Below, in pieces: positions 44,247 to 54,364 of a DNA stretch of 64,000 nucleotides (positions within the stretch are counted from its first letter, which is position 1; each line of letters opens with the position of its first letter). Origin of the DNA: Mycobacterium paraense (GTDB taxonomy: Bacteria > Actinomycetota > Actinomycetes > Mycobacteriales > Mycobacteriaceae); NCBI RefSeq assembly GCF_002101815.1, contig NZ_LQPM01000008.1, forward strand, positions 124,001 to 188,000, in the 5' to 3' direction. Position numbers and translations under genes: made by a program. The notes beneath the pieces are model-generated. The model worked only from the letters and a program-made list of their open reading frames with translations. It had not been told where the DNA came from and searched no databases.

Positions 44247-47200
44247 CTCGCCTCCTCCAGCATCGCTACGGCCACCGACAGGCAGCGCTGCTTGACATCT
44301 TCCCAGTCTGCCTTGGCGTCGGGTTCCGACCACCGGTCGTCGCCGAAATCGGAAGGGTGTGGATCCGCGAGCCGGCGGACTAGCTGCGTTGCCATCCATT
44401 CCCGCCTGGGCGTTTGACAACAGTAATAGCTGTCCATGCCCGCCAGCACCACCGCGGCGGTCTCGGGCTCGACGGTGTCCACCATGTCTGCAAAGTCGGC
44501 GTAATCGCGGCTGCTGTTACGGCACATGATCAAGTAGCCCTTGAGCCGCAGCGCCTCCGCGCCGGTCGGGACCAGCAGGCGGTCGCCGGTGGGCAGCTGC
44601 ACGTTGGTGGTCTCCACCGGGCTGCGCCGCTCGTACCTCGGCGGCTCGCAGTCCTCGACGCCCGTCTCCAGCGCGTCGATCGCCACCGACAGCCGCCCCC
44701 GCCACAGCGTGACGGGGTGAACCGGTCGGTCCCCCGAGATCGCGCGGGCGATGCCGTTGCGCGACGCCAGGCCGCCGACCCGCTTCTTGGCGGCCGAGTG
44801 GCCGTTGGTGCCGTTCTTGGCGGCGGCCGGGCTTGCCCCGTTGCCGGCTTCGTCGTCGATGCTGACCTGGTGGGGGATCTGCCCGGGGCCCAGCCCGCGG
44901 CTGCCCGCGGGCTCGGCGTGAGGTGCCTTGCCGTTGCGCCCGCAACCGGTGAAGGCCAGCGGGTCGGCGACGCAAATGGCATCGGGCGCAAGGTGTTTGA
45001 GCTTCGCGGCCGACTTCAGCACCATGCGCAGGTCGGCGCTGGGCGCCGTGAGCGCCGAGATGTCGTCGGGGATGACCACGACGTCACCGAGGTCGACCTC
45101 GGGCAGCGGCCGGTCGAAGTCGACCGACGGCAACACGCGGCGCAGCCACCCGGGCAGCCACCAGTTCCACTGGGTGAACATCGCCATCAGCGCCGGGACC
45201 AGGACCAGGCGCACCACCGTGGCGTCCACGGCGATGGCGACGGCGCACGCGACGCCGATCTCGGCGACCAGCGGCATGCCGGCGAACGCGAACCCGATGA
45301 ACACCGCGATCATGATCAGGGCGGCGCTGGTGATGGTGCGCGCGCTGGTGCTCACGCCGTAGGCGACGGCGTCGCGGGTGTTCCCGGAGTGCAGGAACCG
45401 TTCCCGGATGCGGGTGAGCAGGAAGATCTCGTAGTCCATCGACAGCCCGAACGTCATCGCCAGCACCAGCGGGGGAACGGTGCTGTCGATCGAGCTGATC
45501 TGGGTGAAGCCCAGGCCCTCCAACCAGCCCCATTGGAAGACCATCACCAGGCTTCCGTACGCGGCGGCGACCGACAGCAACGTCATCAGGACGCCCTTGA
45601 ACGCCAGGAACACCGAGTGGATGGAGATCAGCAGCATCACGAACGCGATCGCCGCCACGAACAGCAGCACGATGGGCTCGGTCTGCGACACCCGGTCGTC
45701 GAAGTCCTTGATCAAGGCGGTCGGGCCGCCCACGTCGACCCGCGCGGTCCCCGGGTCGGGGATCTTGGGCAGCTGCGCGCGCATCCAGCCGACGGTGTCG
45801 CGGGCCTTCATGTCCTCGGGGTCCACCGACAACACCGCGGACACCAGGGCACTGCCGTTGTCCTCGGCGAATTGCGGCGGCGTCACCGAGACGATGTTGG
45901 GCGCCTGCGTCATCTTCTGGCGGATCGCGGCCACCGTCTGGCTGTGCTCGGGTGAGGACGCGCCGCCGTCGGGAAAGGTGACCAGCACCCGGATCGGACC
46001 CAGCGCGCCCGGCCCGAGCGCCTGGGCCGCCGCGCCGACGCCTGCGCGGACCTCGTGCGACGAGTCGAACTGGCGCAGCAGGCTGTTGCCCAGCACCATC
46101 GACCCCGCCGGCACGGCCATGATCAGCAGCACCAGCGACGCCGCGATCGCCGACGCCCACGGCCGGCGCATCACCCAGCTGATCCACCGATTCCAGAACC
46201 GGGACTGCGTGCCCTCGGGCTGACGCGACCAGTGAAAGAGGCGCGAGCGCTTGGCGGCCGCCCGCCCGAATGTCGCCAGCACCGCCGGCGTCAGGGTGGC
46301 CGCCGCCAGCATCGCGACCGCGACGGCCATGATCGCCCCGGTGGCCATCGACTTCAGCGCCGGGGTGTTGATGATGTAGATGCCGGTCAGGGAGGCGACG
46401 ACGGTCATCCCCGACAGCACGACCGCCAGCCCGGAGGTGGCCATGGCGGCGTCGACGGCCTCGTTGGGCTGGCGCCCGGCGCGCAGTTCCTCGCGGAAAC
46501 GCATCAGGATGAACAACGAATAGTCGACGGCCAGCGCGATGCCGAACATCGACACCGTCGAGGTCACGAACACCGACATGGTGGTGTACGCGGACAGCAG
46601 GTAGACCAGGCCCATCGTGACGACGACGGTGCAGGCGCCGAGGGCGAGCGGGATCGTCGCGGCGGCCAGCGAACCGAACACCGCCAGCAGCACGATCAGG
46701 ATGATCGGCAGGTTCCACTTCTCGGCGGCGGCGATGTCGTGCTTGGTGTTCGCCGCCGCGGCGGCCGACAGCGCGCCCTGCCCGATGACGTAGAGCCGAA
46801 CCCGGCCGTTGGCGGTCTGGCCCGCCTGGTCACCCTTGACGCCGACCTTCTGCTGGAGCTGCTTGGCGAGGTCGCTGGTGCCGGCGTTGCGCGCGTCCAG
46901 CCGCAGCGACACCACGTAGGGACGGTCGGGCTGCGGCGGCCGCTGGGTGGGGTTGGGCACCTCGGTGACGCCCGGGAACTCGCCGGCGACCTGCCGCAGC
47001 ATCGCGACGGCGTCGTTGATGTCTTGATAGCTGGCGTCCGGGCGGGGGGCCGCCACCAGCGCCAACGAGGACGCGCCCTGGTCGTGATAGAGGTCCTCGA
47101 GCTGGTCGTGCACCGCCAGGGACTGCGAACCGGCGACCTCGAACCCGCCACCGGTGAGGTTCCCCGACTGCGACATCGCGAGGTACACCGCCGGCACCAA

Positions 47201-47266
47201 TGCCAGCAACCAGCCTGTGAAGACCAACCAGCGGTACTTACGCAGGCTGCGGCTGATGCGCATCAT
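44243..47266 (-). CDS. mmpL11: MmpL11, RND-type lipid transporter
   Basis: The 1007-residue RND protein has 11-12 spans. The two conserved Asp-Tyr sites are in ALAVDYSLFILM and GLSMDYEIFLLT. A long cytoplasmic C-terminus follows, with an insert of Gly/Asn/Lys-rich sequence (PAAAKNGTNGHSAAKKRVGG) not in the M. tuberculosis protein as I recall it. MmpL11 exports mycolate wax esters and related lipids and interacts with the haemophore for haem uptake. ATG 47266 is the likely start; a TTG at 47305 would add 13 residues. Confidence 0.93.
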   Translation of the reverse strand: MMRISRSLRKYRWLVFTGWLLALVPAVYLAMSQSGNLTGGGFEVAGSQSLAVHDQLEDLYHDQGASSLALVAAPRPDASYQDINDAVAMLRQVAGEFPGVTEVPNPTQRPPQPDRPYVVSLRLDARNAGTSDLAKQLQQKVGVKGDQAGQTANGRVRLYVIGQGALSAAAAANTKHDIAAAEKWNLPIILIVLLAVFGSLAAATIPLALGACTVVVTMGLVYLLSAYTTMSVFVTSTVSMFGIALAVDYSLFILMRFREELRAGRQPNEAVDAAMATSGLAVVLSGMTVVASLTGIYIINTPALKSMATGAIMAVAVAMLAAATLTPAVLATFGRAAAKRSRLFHWSRQPEGTQSRFWNRWISWVMRRPWASAIAASLVLLIMAVPAGSMVLGNSLLRQFDSSHEVRAGVGAAAQALGPGALGPIRVLVTFPDGGASSPEHSQTVAAIRQKMTQAPNIVSVTPPQFAEDNGSALVSAVLSVDPEDMKARDTVGWMRAQLPKIPDPGTARVDVGGPTALIKDFDDRVSQTEPIVLLFVAAIAFVMLLISIHSVFLAFKGVLMTLLSVAAAYGSLVMVFQWGWLEGLGFTQISSIDSTVPPLVLAMTFGLSMDYEIFLLTRIRERFLHSGNTRDAVAYGVSTSARTITSAALIMIAVFIGFAFAGMPLVAEIGVACAVAIAVDATVVRLVLVPALMAMFTQWNWWLPGWLRRVLPSVDFDRPLPEVDLGDVVVIPDDISALTAPSADLRMVLKSAAKLKHLAPDAICVADPLAFTGCGRNGKAPHAEPAGSRGLGPGQIPHQVSIDDEAGNGASPAAAKNGTNGHSAAKKRVGGLASRNGIARAISGDRPVHPVTLWRGRLSVAIDALETGVEDCEPPRYERRSPVETTNVQLPTGDRLLVPTGAEALRLKGYLIMCRNSSRDYADFADMVDTVEPETAAVVLAGMDSYYCCQTPRREWMATQLVRRLADPHPSDFGDDRWSEPDAKADWEDVKQRCLSVAVAMLEEAR

Positions 47267-47589
47267 GAACTGCTGGATTTCTTCACTCCCCGGGCTCTCA
47301 CGCAATGCGTGCAGGCGAGAATACCGCAGCCGGCTGTGGATTATGTCGGCTTATCTGGTTCCTGAGCTGCAAAGACACGGATGTTGCGAAGACGCCACCC
47401 AGTCGTTGTGAACCGGTGACCAACCGGGATTTCCGTCACACGCGCTAGCAGCGGTGATAGGGGCGATGGCAGGATGTCGGATGGCCGTGCGGGGTATGGG
47501 GAAATCCGCCGATGAGGCCCCGTCTATTGCAGCCGTTTGCAAGGTGTTTGGGACCCGCGCGCACCTGGCAAACGCCGAAGGGATTCACC
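47267..47589. other. Intergenic region between mmpL11 and the haemophore gene
   Basis: This 323-bp divergent region has no convincing gene; small open frames at 47351-47542 and upstream of 47590 lack coding character. Its one clear structure is the hairpin at 47535-47573 next to the haemophore start. I see no strong promoter boxes for mmpL11. Confidence 0.6.
47535..47573 (+). promoter_or_regulatory. Leader hairpin just upstream of the haemophore gene
   Basis: GTTTGCAAGGTG (47535-47546) and CACCTGGCAAAC (47562-47573) form a 12-bp stem with one mismatch and a 15-base loop. The ribosome binding site GAAGGG begins four bases after the stem, 16 bases before the ATG. It could affect translation or be a DNA operator. 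The role is not known. Confidence 0.5.
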
Positions 47590-48123
47590 ATGACGACAGG
47601 CACCGCGTCCAGGCGCCGCCGACTTCTCGCCGGGCTGATCGCCGCCGCGGCGCCCGGCGCCGCCCTCGCCGTCCTCGCCGGGCCGCCCGCCACCGGCGCC
47701 AACGACCCGTGCGCGGCCAGCGAGGTCGCCCGGACGATCGGTTCGGTCTCGAAGTCGATGGGCGACTACCTGGACTCGCATCCCGAGACCAACCAGGCGA
47801 TGACGACGATCCTGCAGCAGCAGGCCGGGCCGCAATCGTTCACCGGGCTGAAGTCCTACTTCGAGGCCAACCCCAAGGTCGCCGGCGATATGACGTCGAT
47901 CGCGCAGCCGCTGACCAACATCTCGATGCAGTGCAAGCTGCCGATCACCATCCCGCAGGCGATGGGCATGATGCAGCAGGCGCAGGGCGCGGCCGGCGGC
48001 CTTCCGGGCGGTCTGCCCGCGCTGCCCGGCAACCCCGCGGGCGCCCCGCCCGCCGCCGGCGCCCCGGGCGGCACGCTGCCCGGCGTCACGATCGGCGGGC
48101 CGCGACCGAACACCGTCGGCTAG
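47590..48123 (+). CDS. Haem-binding secreted protein (haemophore), Rv0203-like
   Basis: The 177 residues have a signal peptide (about 1-37, ending ATGA), a haem-binding MHB domain with Cys 41 and a second Cys in MQCKLPI, and a Gly/Pro/Ala-rich tail. Tyr 60 and His 64 (DYLDSH) have the spacing of the haem ligands recalled for Rv0203. In M. tuberculosis Rv0203 passes haem to MmpL3 and MmpL11, whose genes are near. The protein is longer than the 136-residue M. tuberculosis form mainly because of the tail. The start is ATG 47590. Confidence 0.9.
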   Translation: MTTGTASRRRRLLAGLIAAAAPGAALAVLAGPPATGANDPCAASEVARTIGSVSKSMGDYLDSHPETNQAMTTILQQQAGPQSFTGLKSYFEANPKVAGDMTSIAQPLTNISMQCKLPITIPQAMGMMQQAQGAAGGLPGGLPALPGNPAGAPPAAGAPGGTLPGVTIGGPRPNTVG

Positions 48124-48175
48124 ACCCGATGGCGGCGACCCGCGTCGCCCCGCTCCGCCGCGCTCGCGATGGCCG

Positions 48176-49357
48176 CTAGAAAGCCGGCTCAGCGCCGCGT
48201 TCCGGCTGCCGCTCCGGCGGCGGCAGCGGTCCCTGCAGCGCGGTCTCGGTCGGATCGGCGGCCGGTTCGAGGCGCAGCACCGGCAGCGGACCGGTGATCG
48301 GGTCGTCGCCGTCGGCGACGGCGGTGTTCTCGGTGCGGAACACGAAGAAGAACACCACCCAGCCGACGGCGGAGATGAGTAGCCAGCTGATCAGCCGGTA
48401 GATCAGCATGGCCGAAATGGCGTTCGGCAACGACATCCCGCTGGAGACCAGGCCGGGCACCAGCACGGCCTCCACGACCAGCAGCCCGCCCGGCATCAGC
48501 GGTATCGTGCCGACGGCGCGGGCGGCCGCGTAGGCGACCGTCAGCCCGGCCACCGACGCGTGGTCGCCGGCGGCGTACGCGGCGAACCCCAGGCAGGCCA
48601 CGTCGGCGATCCAGTTGAACATCGACCAGCTGAACGCGACGCCCAGGTCGCGGCGGCCCAGGCTCACCGATTCGAGCTGCGTGAGCGTCTCGCGCCACCG
48701 GTCCAGGCCGGCGTCGGCCGGCTTGCCGCGGACGGAGTTGAACCACGACAACACCCGGCTGCCGATCCCCTCGATCAGCTCCGGCCGCGACGCCACCGCC
48801 TGGGCCAGCAGCAACAGCGCGACGAAGCCACCCAGCGTGAACAGCAGCGTGAACGGGTTGTTCTTGGCGCCCAGGAACAACGCCCCGCCCAGGCCGAGCA
48901 GCGCCAGCCCCACGGCCTGCAGCACGCCGGACATCACCAGCTGCCACGACGCCACCACGGTCGAGGCGCCCCAGATCCGCTGCTGACGCAGCAAAAACGT
49001 CGCCGACAGCACCGGTCCGCCGGGCAGCGTGGTGCTCAGCGAGTTGGCCGCGTAGAACGCGGCCTCCGACCGCAATTGCCTGACGTGCACGCCGGCCGAT
49101 CCCAGCAGGGTGCGCTGGATCTGGGCGAAGCTGTGCATCGACGCCGCCGCCGCCAGCACCGACGCGATCAGCCACCACCAGTTGGCCTCGTACAGGCTCA
49201 TCCAGGCCTTGGCCAGCTGGTTCCAGCCGAGCGAAATCTCGACAGCAAGCACGACCGCGACGATGGCCAGGATGACCCAGCGCACCCACCAGTACTTGCC
49301 GCGCGGCGTTGCTTCACGCGTCAAGTCCAGCTTGCGGGCGGGGGCGTCGGGCGACAC
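48176..49357 (-). CDS. LPG-synthase-TM-like (UPF0104) membrane protein, Rv0204c-like
   Basis: The 393 residues hold about eight spans of the lysylphosphatidylglycerol synthetase membrane region (YbhN/AglD type), with AANSLSTTLPGGPVLSATFLLRQQ and LMPGGLLVVEAVLV. The C-terminus is charged and proline-rich. Members flip or transfer lipid-linked groups; the substrate here is unknown. I start at GTG 49357 (VSPDAPARK); a longer frame to 49513 has no support. Confidence 0.85.
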   Translation of the reverse strand: MSPDAPARKLDLTREATPRGKYWWVRWVILAIVAVVLAVEISLGWNQLAKAWMSLYEANWWWLIASVLAAAASMHSFAQIQRTLLGSAGVHVRQLRSEAAFYAANSLSTTLPGGPVLSATFLLRQQRIWGASTVVASWQLVMSGVLQAVGLALLGLGGALFLGAKNNPFTLLFTLGGFVALLLLAQAVASRPELIEGIGSRVLSWFNSVRGKPADAGLDRWRETLTQLESVSLGRRDLGVAFSWSMFNWIADVACLGFAAYAAGDHASVAGLTVAYAAARAVGTIPLMPGGLLVVEAVLVPGLVSSGMSLPNAISAMLIYRLISWLLISAVGWVVFFFVFRTENTAVADGDDPITGPLPVLRLEPAADPTETALQGPLPPPERQPERGAEPAF

Positions 49358-49503
49358 GTGCTTTAGGGTAACCGCGCAGGTGGCGCGGCCAGCGCGGCGC
49401 GGCTCCGACTGTGTCGGGGTCGTAACCGGATCGTGCCGGGCGGGTGGGTTCGGCCAACGCCAAGCGGCCGTGCGGGCGGGTCGGCGCCAGATAGGCTGGC
49501 CGG

Positions 49504-50661
49504 ATGCCGGCAAACCCCGATCACGCCCTGGAGGCTGGGTCAGTCGAACCCCTTGTCCGTAAGGCCGCGGCGTGGTCCTGGCGCCTGCTCGTCATCCTGG
49601 CCGCGGTGGTCGCGCTGCTCTGGGTGGTCAAGAAGCTCGAGGTCATCGTCGTTCCCGTGTTGCTGGCGTTGATGGTCAGCGCTTTGCTGGTGCCGGCGGT
49701 CGACTGGATCGACAAACGGGGCCTGGCGCGCGGCGCGGCCGTCACGCTGGTCATGTTGGGCGGATTCGCTGTGTTCGGCGGCATCCTGGCGTTCGTCATC
49801 ATCCAGTTCGTCTACGGCCTGCCCGACCTGACCGAGCAGGTGAGCCGCAGCATCGACTCCAGCCGCAGGTGGCTGATCGAGGGGCCGCTGCATCTGCGCG
49901 GCGAACAGATCTCCAACGCCGGCAACGCCGCGATCCAGGCGCTGCACAACAATCAGTCCAAGCTCACCAGCGGCGCGCTTTCGACCGCCGCGACGATCAC
50001 CGAGCTGGTCACCGCCGCCGTGCTGGCGCTGTTCACGCTGATCTTCTTCCTCTACGGCGGCCGCAACATCTGGGCATACGTCACCAAGATCTTTCCCGTC
50101 GGCGTCCGCAACAGGGTGCGCGAGGCGGGCAACGCCGGCTACGGGTCGCTGATCGGCTACGTGCGGGCCACCTTCCTGGTCGCCCTGACCGATGCCGCGG
50201 GCGTCGGCACGGGTTTGGCGATCATGGGGATCCCGCTGGCGCTGCCGCTGGCCTCCATCGTGTTTCTCGGCGCGTTCATCCCCCTGATCGGTGCGCTGAT
50301 TTCGGGTTTGCTTGCGGTGGTGGTCGCCCTGCTGGCCAAGGGCCTGGCCTACGCGCTGATCACGCTCGGTTTGCTGATCGCGGTGAACCAGCTCGAGGCG
50401 CATTTGCTGCAGCCGCTGGTGATGGGTCGGGCGGTGTCGATCCACCCGCTGGCGGTGGTGCTGGCCATCTCCACCGGCGGGGTGCTCGCCGGGATCGTCG
50501 GCGCCCTGCTGGCCGTGCCGACGGTCGCGTTCCTCAACAACGCAATACAGGTGTTGCTCGCCCCCGACCCGTCCGCCGAGGCCGAAAAGCAGGTCGAGGA
50601 AGCCGACGACGCGGAACTCGTCCAGGCCGCGCCGGACGAACCCGGGGATAAACCCGGCTGA
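49504..50661 (+). CDS. AI-2E/PerM-family membrane protein, Rv0205-like
   Basis: The 385 residues contain about seven spans and the family pattern [25 protein letters not shown] near the C-terminal half, followed by an acidic tail of about 45 residues. This family includes the AI-2 exporter TqsA and the PerM proteins; one mycobacterial member is needed for cell division in low magnesium. The substrate is not known. It ends 12 bases before the mmpL3 stop. Confidence 0.87.
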   Translation: MPANPDHALEAGSVEPLVRKAAAWSWRLLVILAAVVALLWVVKKLEVIVVPVLLALMVSALLVPAVDWIDKRGLARGAAVTLVMLGGFAVFGGILAFVIIQFVYGLPDLTEQVSRSIDSSRRWLIEGPLHLRGEQISNAGNAAIQALHNNQSKLTSGALSTAATITELVTAAVLALFTLIFFLYGGRNIWAYVTKIFPVGVRNRVREAGNAGYGSLIGYVRATFLVALTDAAGVGTGLAIMGIPLALPLASIVFLGAFIPLIGALISGLLAVVVALLAKGLAYALITLGLLIAVNQLEAHLLQPLVMGRAVSIHPLAVVLAISTGGVLAGIVGALLAVPTVAFLNNAIQVLLAPDPSAEAEKQVEEADDAELVQAAPDEPGDKPG

Positions 50662-50673
50662 GCCGCCCGGCCC

Positions 50674-53583
50674 CTACAGGCGTCCCTCGCGGCGCAGCAG
50701 ATCCTGGGCGCTGACGCCCGCGCCGCCCCCGCCGCCGCGGCGGCGCGGACGGGCGTCGTCGCCGTTGTCGCCGGGCTCGTTTTTGCCCCGAGCGTTGAGC
50801 TTCTCGGTGGCCGCATCGGAGTCGTTGGCGTCCGACCGCATCACGGGCAGGGCGGCGGTCGGATCGGCCGGGTCGCCGTTGGTCTCCCCGGAGTGGTTGG
50901 TCGGGACCGGGATGGCCCGCGTCTGACCGCTGGACGGGGTCGCCGGCGGGTGCGCCGCGGGTGCGGCCGGCCGCGGCGGGGCGGCTGACGGGCCCGGGGC
51001 CGCGTTGGTGGGTGTCGACAGGCGCGCCGTCTTGGCGTCGGTCGGCTGGCCAGGCCTGGCCGGCATGCGGGTGGTGGTGGCGCGCGACGGCGCGCCGGCC
51101 GGCGGTTCCTGCGCGGGCCGGGGCTCCGGCGGGCCGGCCGGGCCCGGGGGAGTCGCCCGCGAGGGCTCCAGCGCGCCGGGGTGCGTCGGGTCGTGCGGCG
51201 CGCGCGGCGTCGCGGCGACCAGGCTGGCCGCGGCGACCGGGGGCCGGGCGGGGCGCCCGTTGAGGGTGGGCCGCTTGCGCTCGTCGGGCAGGTCGATCTC
51301 GCCCAGCCCGAGCCGGTTCTGCAGGCGCCGCGCCCAGCGCGGGGCCCACCAGCAGTCGTCGCCGAGCAGCTTCATCACCGACGGCACCAGGAACATGCGG
51401 ACCACCGTCGCGTCCAGCAACAGCGCCGCCATCAGGCCGAAGGCCAGGTACTTCATCAGCACCAGGTCGGAGAACACGAACGACGCGGCGACCACGGCGA
51501 GAACGAGTGCGGCCGCCGTGATCAGGCGCCCGGTGGTCGCGGTGCCGATCCGGATCGCCTCGGCGGTGGACATGCCGCGCTCGCGGGCCTCGACCATTCG
51601 GGAAACCAGGAACACCTCGTAGTCGGTGGCCAGGCCGAAACCGACCGCGACGACCAGCGCGATGAGCACCACCATCAGCGGCGTCGGCGTGAAATTGAGC
51701 AAGGACGCGAAGTGCCCGTCGACGAAGATCCACGTCAGGATCCCCAGGGTGGATCCCAGCGTCAGCGCGCTCATCACCACGGCCTTGATCGGCAACACGA
51801 ACGAGCCGAACGCCAGGAACATCAGGATCGTGGTGGCGCCCAGCAGCAGGACCAGCATCAGCGGGGCCTTGTCGAACAGGCTGTGGATACTGTCCTGCTC
51901 CAGCGCCGGCGTGCCGCCCACCAACAGGCTCAGGCCTTTGGGCGGGTTGATCGCGCGCAGCTCGTTGATCTTCTTGGCGGCGTCATTGCGGTTGGACAGA
52001 CCGTTCTGGATGACCCGCACCGAGTCGTCCTTGGGCTGCGACGTCCCATTCGGTCCGGTGACGCAGGGGTTGCCGGCGATGGTCGGGCACGGCCGCTCCT
52101 GCCAGGTCTTGTCGGTGAACCCGGTGATCGGCGAGAGCCTGTTCCGGATGTCCGCGACCTGCTGGTCGGTGACCTTGCTGCCGTTGTCGCTCTTGATCAC
52201 CACCGTCAGCTGCTCGGTCCGGTACCCGGGGAACAGCTTGTCGAAGTGCTCCTGCGCCAGGCGCACGGAGTTGTTCGGCGGCAGGTACTTCTCGCTCATG
52301 CCGCCGAACGACAGGTTGCCCAGCGGGATGACCAGCAGGATCATGCCGACGGCGATGGGGATGGCGAACGCCAGCGGGCGCTTCATCACGAAGTTGACCA
52401 GCTTGCCCCAGAACCCGGCCTCGACCTCCTCGCGGGTCTTGGTCTTCTGCAGCCGGTCCGCCAGCCAGTTGAGATAGGCGCGCGACACCTTCCAGTTCCG
52501 CAGGAAGGGCACCCGGAACGCGGTCCGCACGCCCAGCGCGTCGACGTGGCGGCCGAGGATGCCCAGGCAGGCCGGCAGCAGCGTGATCGACAGCAGCGCG
52601 GCCAGCCCGACCGCCGCGAAGATCGCGTAGGTCAGCGAGTGCACGAACCCCTGCGGCAACGCGAGCAGGCTGGCGCTCGAGGCGATGATCAGGACCGCCG
52701 AGAACGTCACGGTGCGGCCGGCCGTCATCACCGTTCTTCGCACCGCGGCCTCGGTGTCGTAGCCCTCGGCGATCTCCTCCCGGAACCGGCTCACCACGAA
52801 CAGCCCGTAGTCGATGGCGATACCGAGGCCGATCAGCGACACCACGGGTTGGGCGAAATAGTGCACCGGCCCGAACACCGCGACCAGCCGCAGGATGCCC
52901 AGCGCGCCGGCGATGCTGAGCCCGCCGACCATCACGGGCAGGCCGGCGGCGATCGCGCCGCCGAACACCAGGAACAGCACCACCGTCACTGCCGGCAGCG
53001 CCAGCACCTCCATGCGGCGTTGGTCGGTGGCAATCGTGCCGGTCAGCGCGTTGGCGATCGGCTCCAGGCCGGCGAGCTGCACGGTGCCGCCGTCGAGCTT
53101 TTGCAGGTCGGGCGCGATCGTCTTGTAGTTGTTGAGGATGGTGTCGTCGTCGTCGCCCTTGAGCGGGATGGACACGAAGGTGTGCTTCTTGTCCTCGGTG
53201 GCCATCCCCTTGATCAGCGGGGGCGCGTCGGCGGGATTGGCCACCGCCAGCCAGCCCGCCCACCCGACGACCTGGTTCGGGTGGTCGTTCTTGAACTTGT
53301 TCAGCTCGTCGACGATCTTCTGGCGCCACGCCGGGTCGTCGACGGTCTTGCCGTCGGGGGCGGTGAAGGTGGCGACGATGTGGCTCGTGCGGTCGCGGCC
53401 GTAGGTCTGGTCACCCAGGACCGACGCCTTGACGGACTGGCTGCCGTCGTCGTAGAAACCGCTCTGCGTGACGTGCTTGCCCAGGCTCATGCCGAAGACG
53501 CCGCCGCCGAGGCACAGGGCCACCATGACCCCGATCACGATGTACCGGTAGCGGTACACGGTTCGACCCCACCAGGCGAACAC
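50674..53583 (-). CDS. mmpL3: MmpL3, trehalose monomycolate flippase/exporter
   Basis: This 969-residue RND transporter is essential for mycolic acid export. The proton-relay Asp-Tyr pairs are Asp 258-Tyr 259 (AIDYGLF) and Asp 654-Tyr 655 (ATDYEVF), equivalent to 256/257 and 645/646 of M. tuberculosis. Two periplasmic domains are visible between spans, and the last 200 residues are a disordered Pro/Ala-rich cytoplasmic tail. The GTG at 53583 has AAGGAG before it. The NYN-domain and trmB genes upstream lie on the same strand. Confidence 0.97.
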   Translation of the reverse strand: MFAWWGRTVYRYRYIVIGVMVALCLGGGVFGMSLGKHVTQSGFYDDGSQSVKASVLGDQTYGRDRTSHIVATFTAPDGKTVDDPAWRQKIVDELNKFKNDHPNQVVGWAGWLAVANPADAPPLIKGMATEDKKHTFVSIPLKGDDDDTILNNYKTIAPDLQKLDGGTVQLAGLEPIANALTGTIATDQRRMEVLALPAVTVVLFLVFGGAIAAGLPVMVGGLSIAGALGILRLVAVFGPVHYFAQPVVSLIGLGIAIDYGLFVVSRFREEIAEGYDTEAAVRRTVMTAGRTVTFSAVLIIASSASLLALPQGFVHSLTYAIFAAVGLAALLSITLLPACLGILGRHVDALGVRTAFRVPFLRNWKVSRAYLNWLADRLQKTKTREEVEAGFWGKLVNFVMKRPLAFAIPIAVGMILLVIPLGNLSFGGMSEKYLPPNNSVRLAQEHFDKLFPGYRTEQLTVVIKSDNGSKVTDQQVADIRNRLSPITGFTDKTWQERPCPTIAGNPCVTGPNGTSQPKDDSVRVIQNGLSNRNDAAKKINELRAINPPKGLSLLVGGTPALEQDSIHSLFDKAPLMLVLLLGATTILMFLAFGSFVLPIKAVVMSALTLGSTLGILTWIFVDGHFASLLNFTPTPLMVVLIALVVAVGFGLATDYEVFLVSRMVEARERGMSTAEAIRIGTATTGRLITAAALVLAVVAASFVFSDLVLMKYLAFGLMAALLLDATVVRMFLVPSVMKLLGDDCWWAPRWARRLQNRLGLGEIDLPDERKRPTLNGRPARPPVAAASLVAATPRAPHDPTHPGALEPSRATPPGPAGPPEPRPAQEPPAGAPSRATTTRMPARPGQPTDAKTARLSTPTNAAPGPSAAPPRPAAPAAHPPATPSSGQTRAIPVPTNHSGETNGDPADPTAALPVMRSDANDSDAATEKLNARGKNEPGDNGDDARPRRRGGGGGAGVSAQDLLRREGRL

Positions 53584-53647
53584 GTAAGCTCCTTACTGGA
53601 TCGCTAGCGACCCGCGCTGTGTCTCTTTCGGTTTTTTGACGCCAGTC

Positions 53648-54364
53648 TCACACACGCGTGGTCAACAGGGCGGACAGCGGCCGGAACGGCTGCAGCCAAG
53701 CCCCCTGATCAGGCAGCGAATCTAGACCGATCCGTGGCAACGGTTCCCGGAACACACCTGCGATGTCTTCCAGGTCAACGAAGTCCAAGGTATCCGACGC
53801 TAACGCCCAACTCGCGTGTTCGCGAAATCCGATCACTTGGACGGGTACCCCGGTCCGCGAAATTTCTTCCAGCGGTTGCCGGAAAGCCTGGCCGTCGGCC
53901 GAGGCCACCACCAGCGCCGCCAGCCCCTCCTGGTGCCGCTGGGCGATGTGGGCGAGCATGTCGCGGTCGACGTCGCTGTCCTCGTCGATCTTCGGTTTGG
54001 CGAAGACGGCGAAGCCCACGTTGCGCAGCGCGTCCACCCACGGCCGGACGACGTCGGCGCTGCCCGGCGCGATGTTGGTGAAAACGGTGGCCTCGGGTTC
54101 GATCACGACGCCGGGGCGCCCGGCGCTGACCTCCGCGGTGCGCGCCAGCAGCCAGCGGCCGAGGGCGTCGAAACGGGGGCGTTCCAGGGCCGTCGGGCGG
54201 CGGCCCAGGATGGAGCCCAGGCCCATGTCGAGGTTGGGCGCGTCCCAGACCAGGAGAACCCGTCCCGCCGGGGGTTGAAAGCTGCTCAGGCCCTCGGCGG
54301 ACAACACCGCCGGAGCGTCCAGGGGCGCTTGCTCTGCTGCTGTGGTCTCTTCTGTCAGGCTCAT
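53648..54364 (-). CDS. NYN-domain (PIN-like) protein, Rv0207c-like
   Basis: The 238 residues fit a NYN ribonuclease-like fold: VLLVWDAPNLDMGLG near residue 40 holds the first acidic residue, DSDVDRDMLAHI the central one and ALVVASADGQAFRQPLEE the last. The target RNA, if any, is unknown. It starts in an ATGA overlap with trmB and ends 64 bases before mmpL3, so trmB, this gene and mmpL3 may share transcripts. Confidence 0.85.
   Translation of the reverse strand: MSLTEETTAAEQAPLDAPAVLSAEGLSSFQPPAGRVLLVWDAPNLDMGLGSILGRRPTALERPRFDALGRWLLARTAEVSAGRPGVVIEPEATVFTNIAPGSADVVRPWVDALRNVGFAVFAKPKIDEDSDVDRDMLAHIAQRHQEGLAALVVASADGQAFRQPLEEISRTGVPVQVIGFREHASWALASDTLDFVDLEDIAGVFREPLPRIGLDSLPDQGAWLQPFRPLSALLTTRV

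Noticed and set aside
48134..48149. Six-bp GC hairpin between the haemophore and the UPF0104 gene as a terminator
   Set aside because: The stem is short and has no T run; such stems are common by chance at this GC content.
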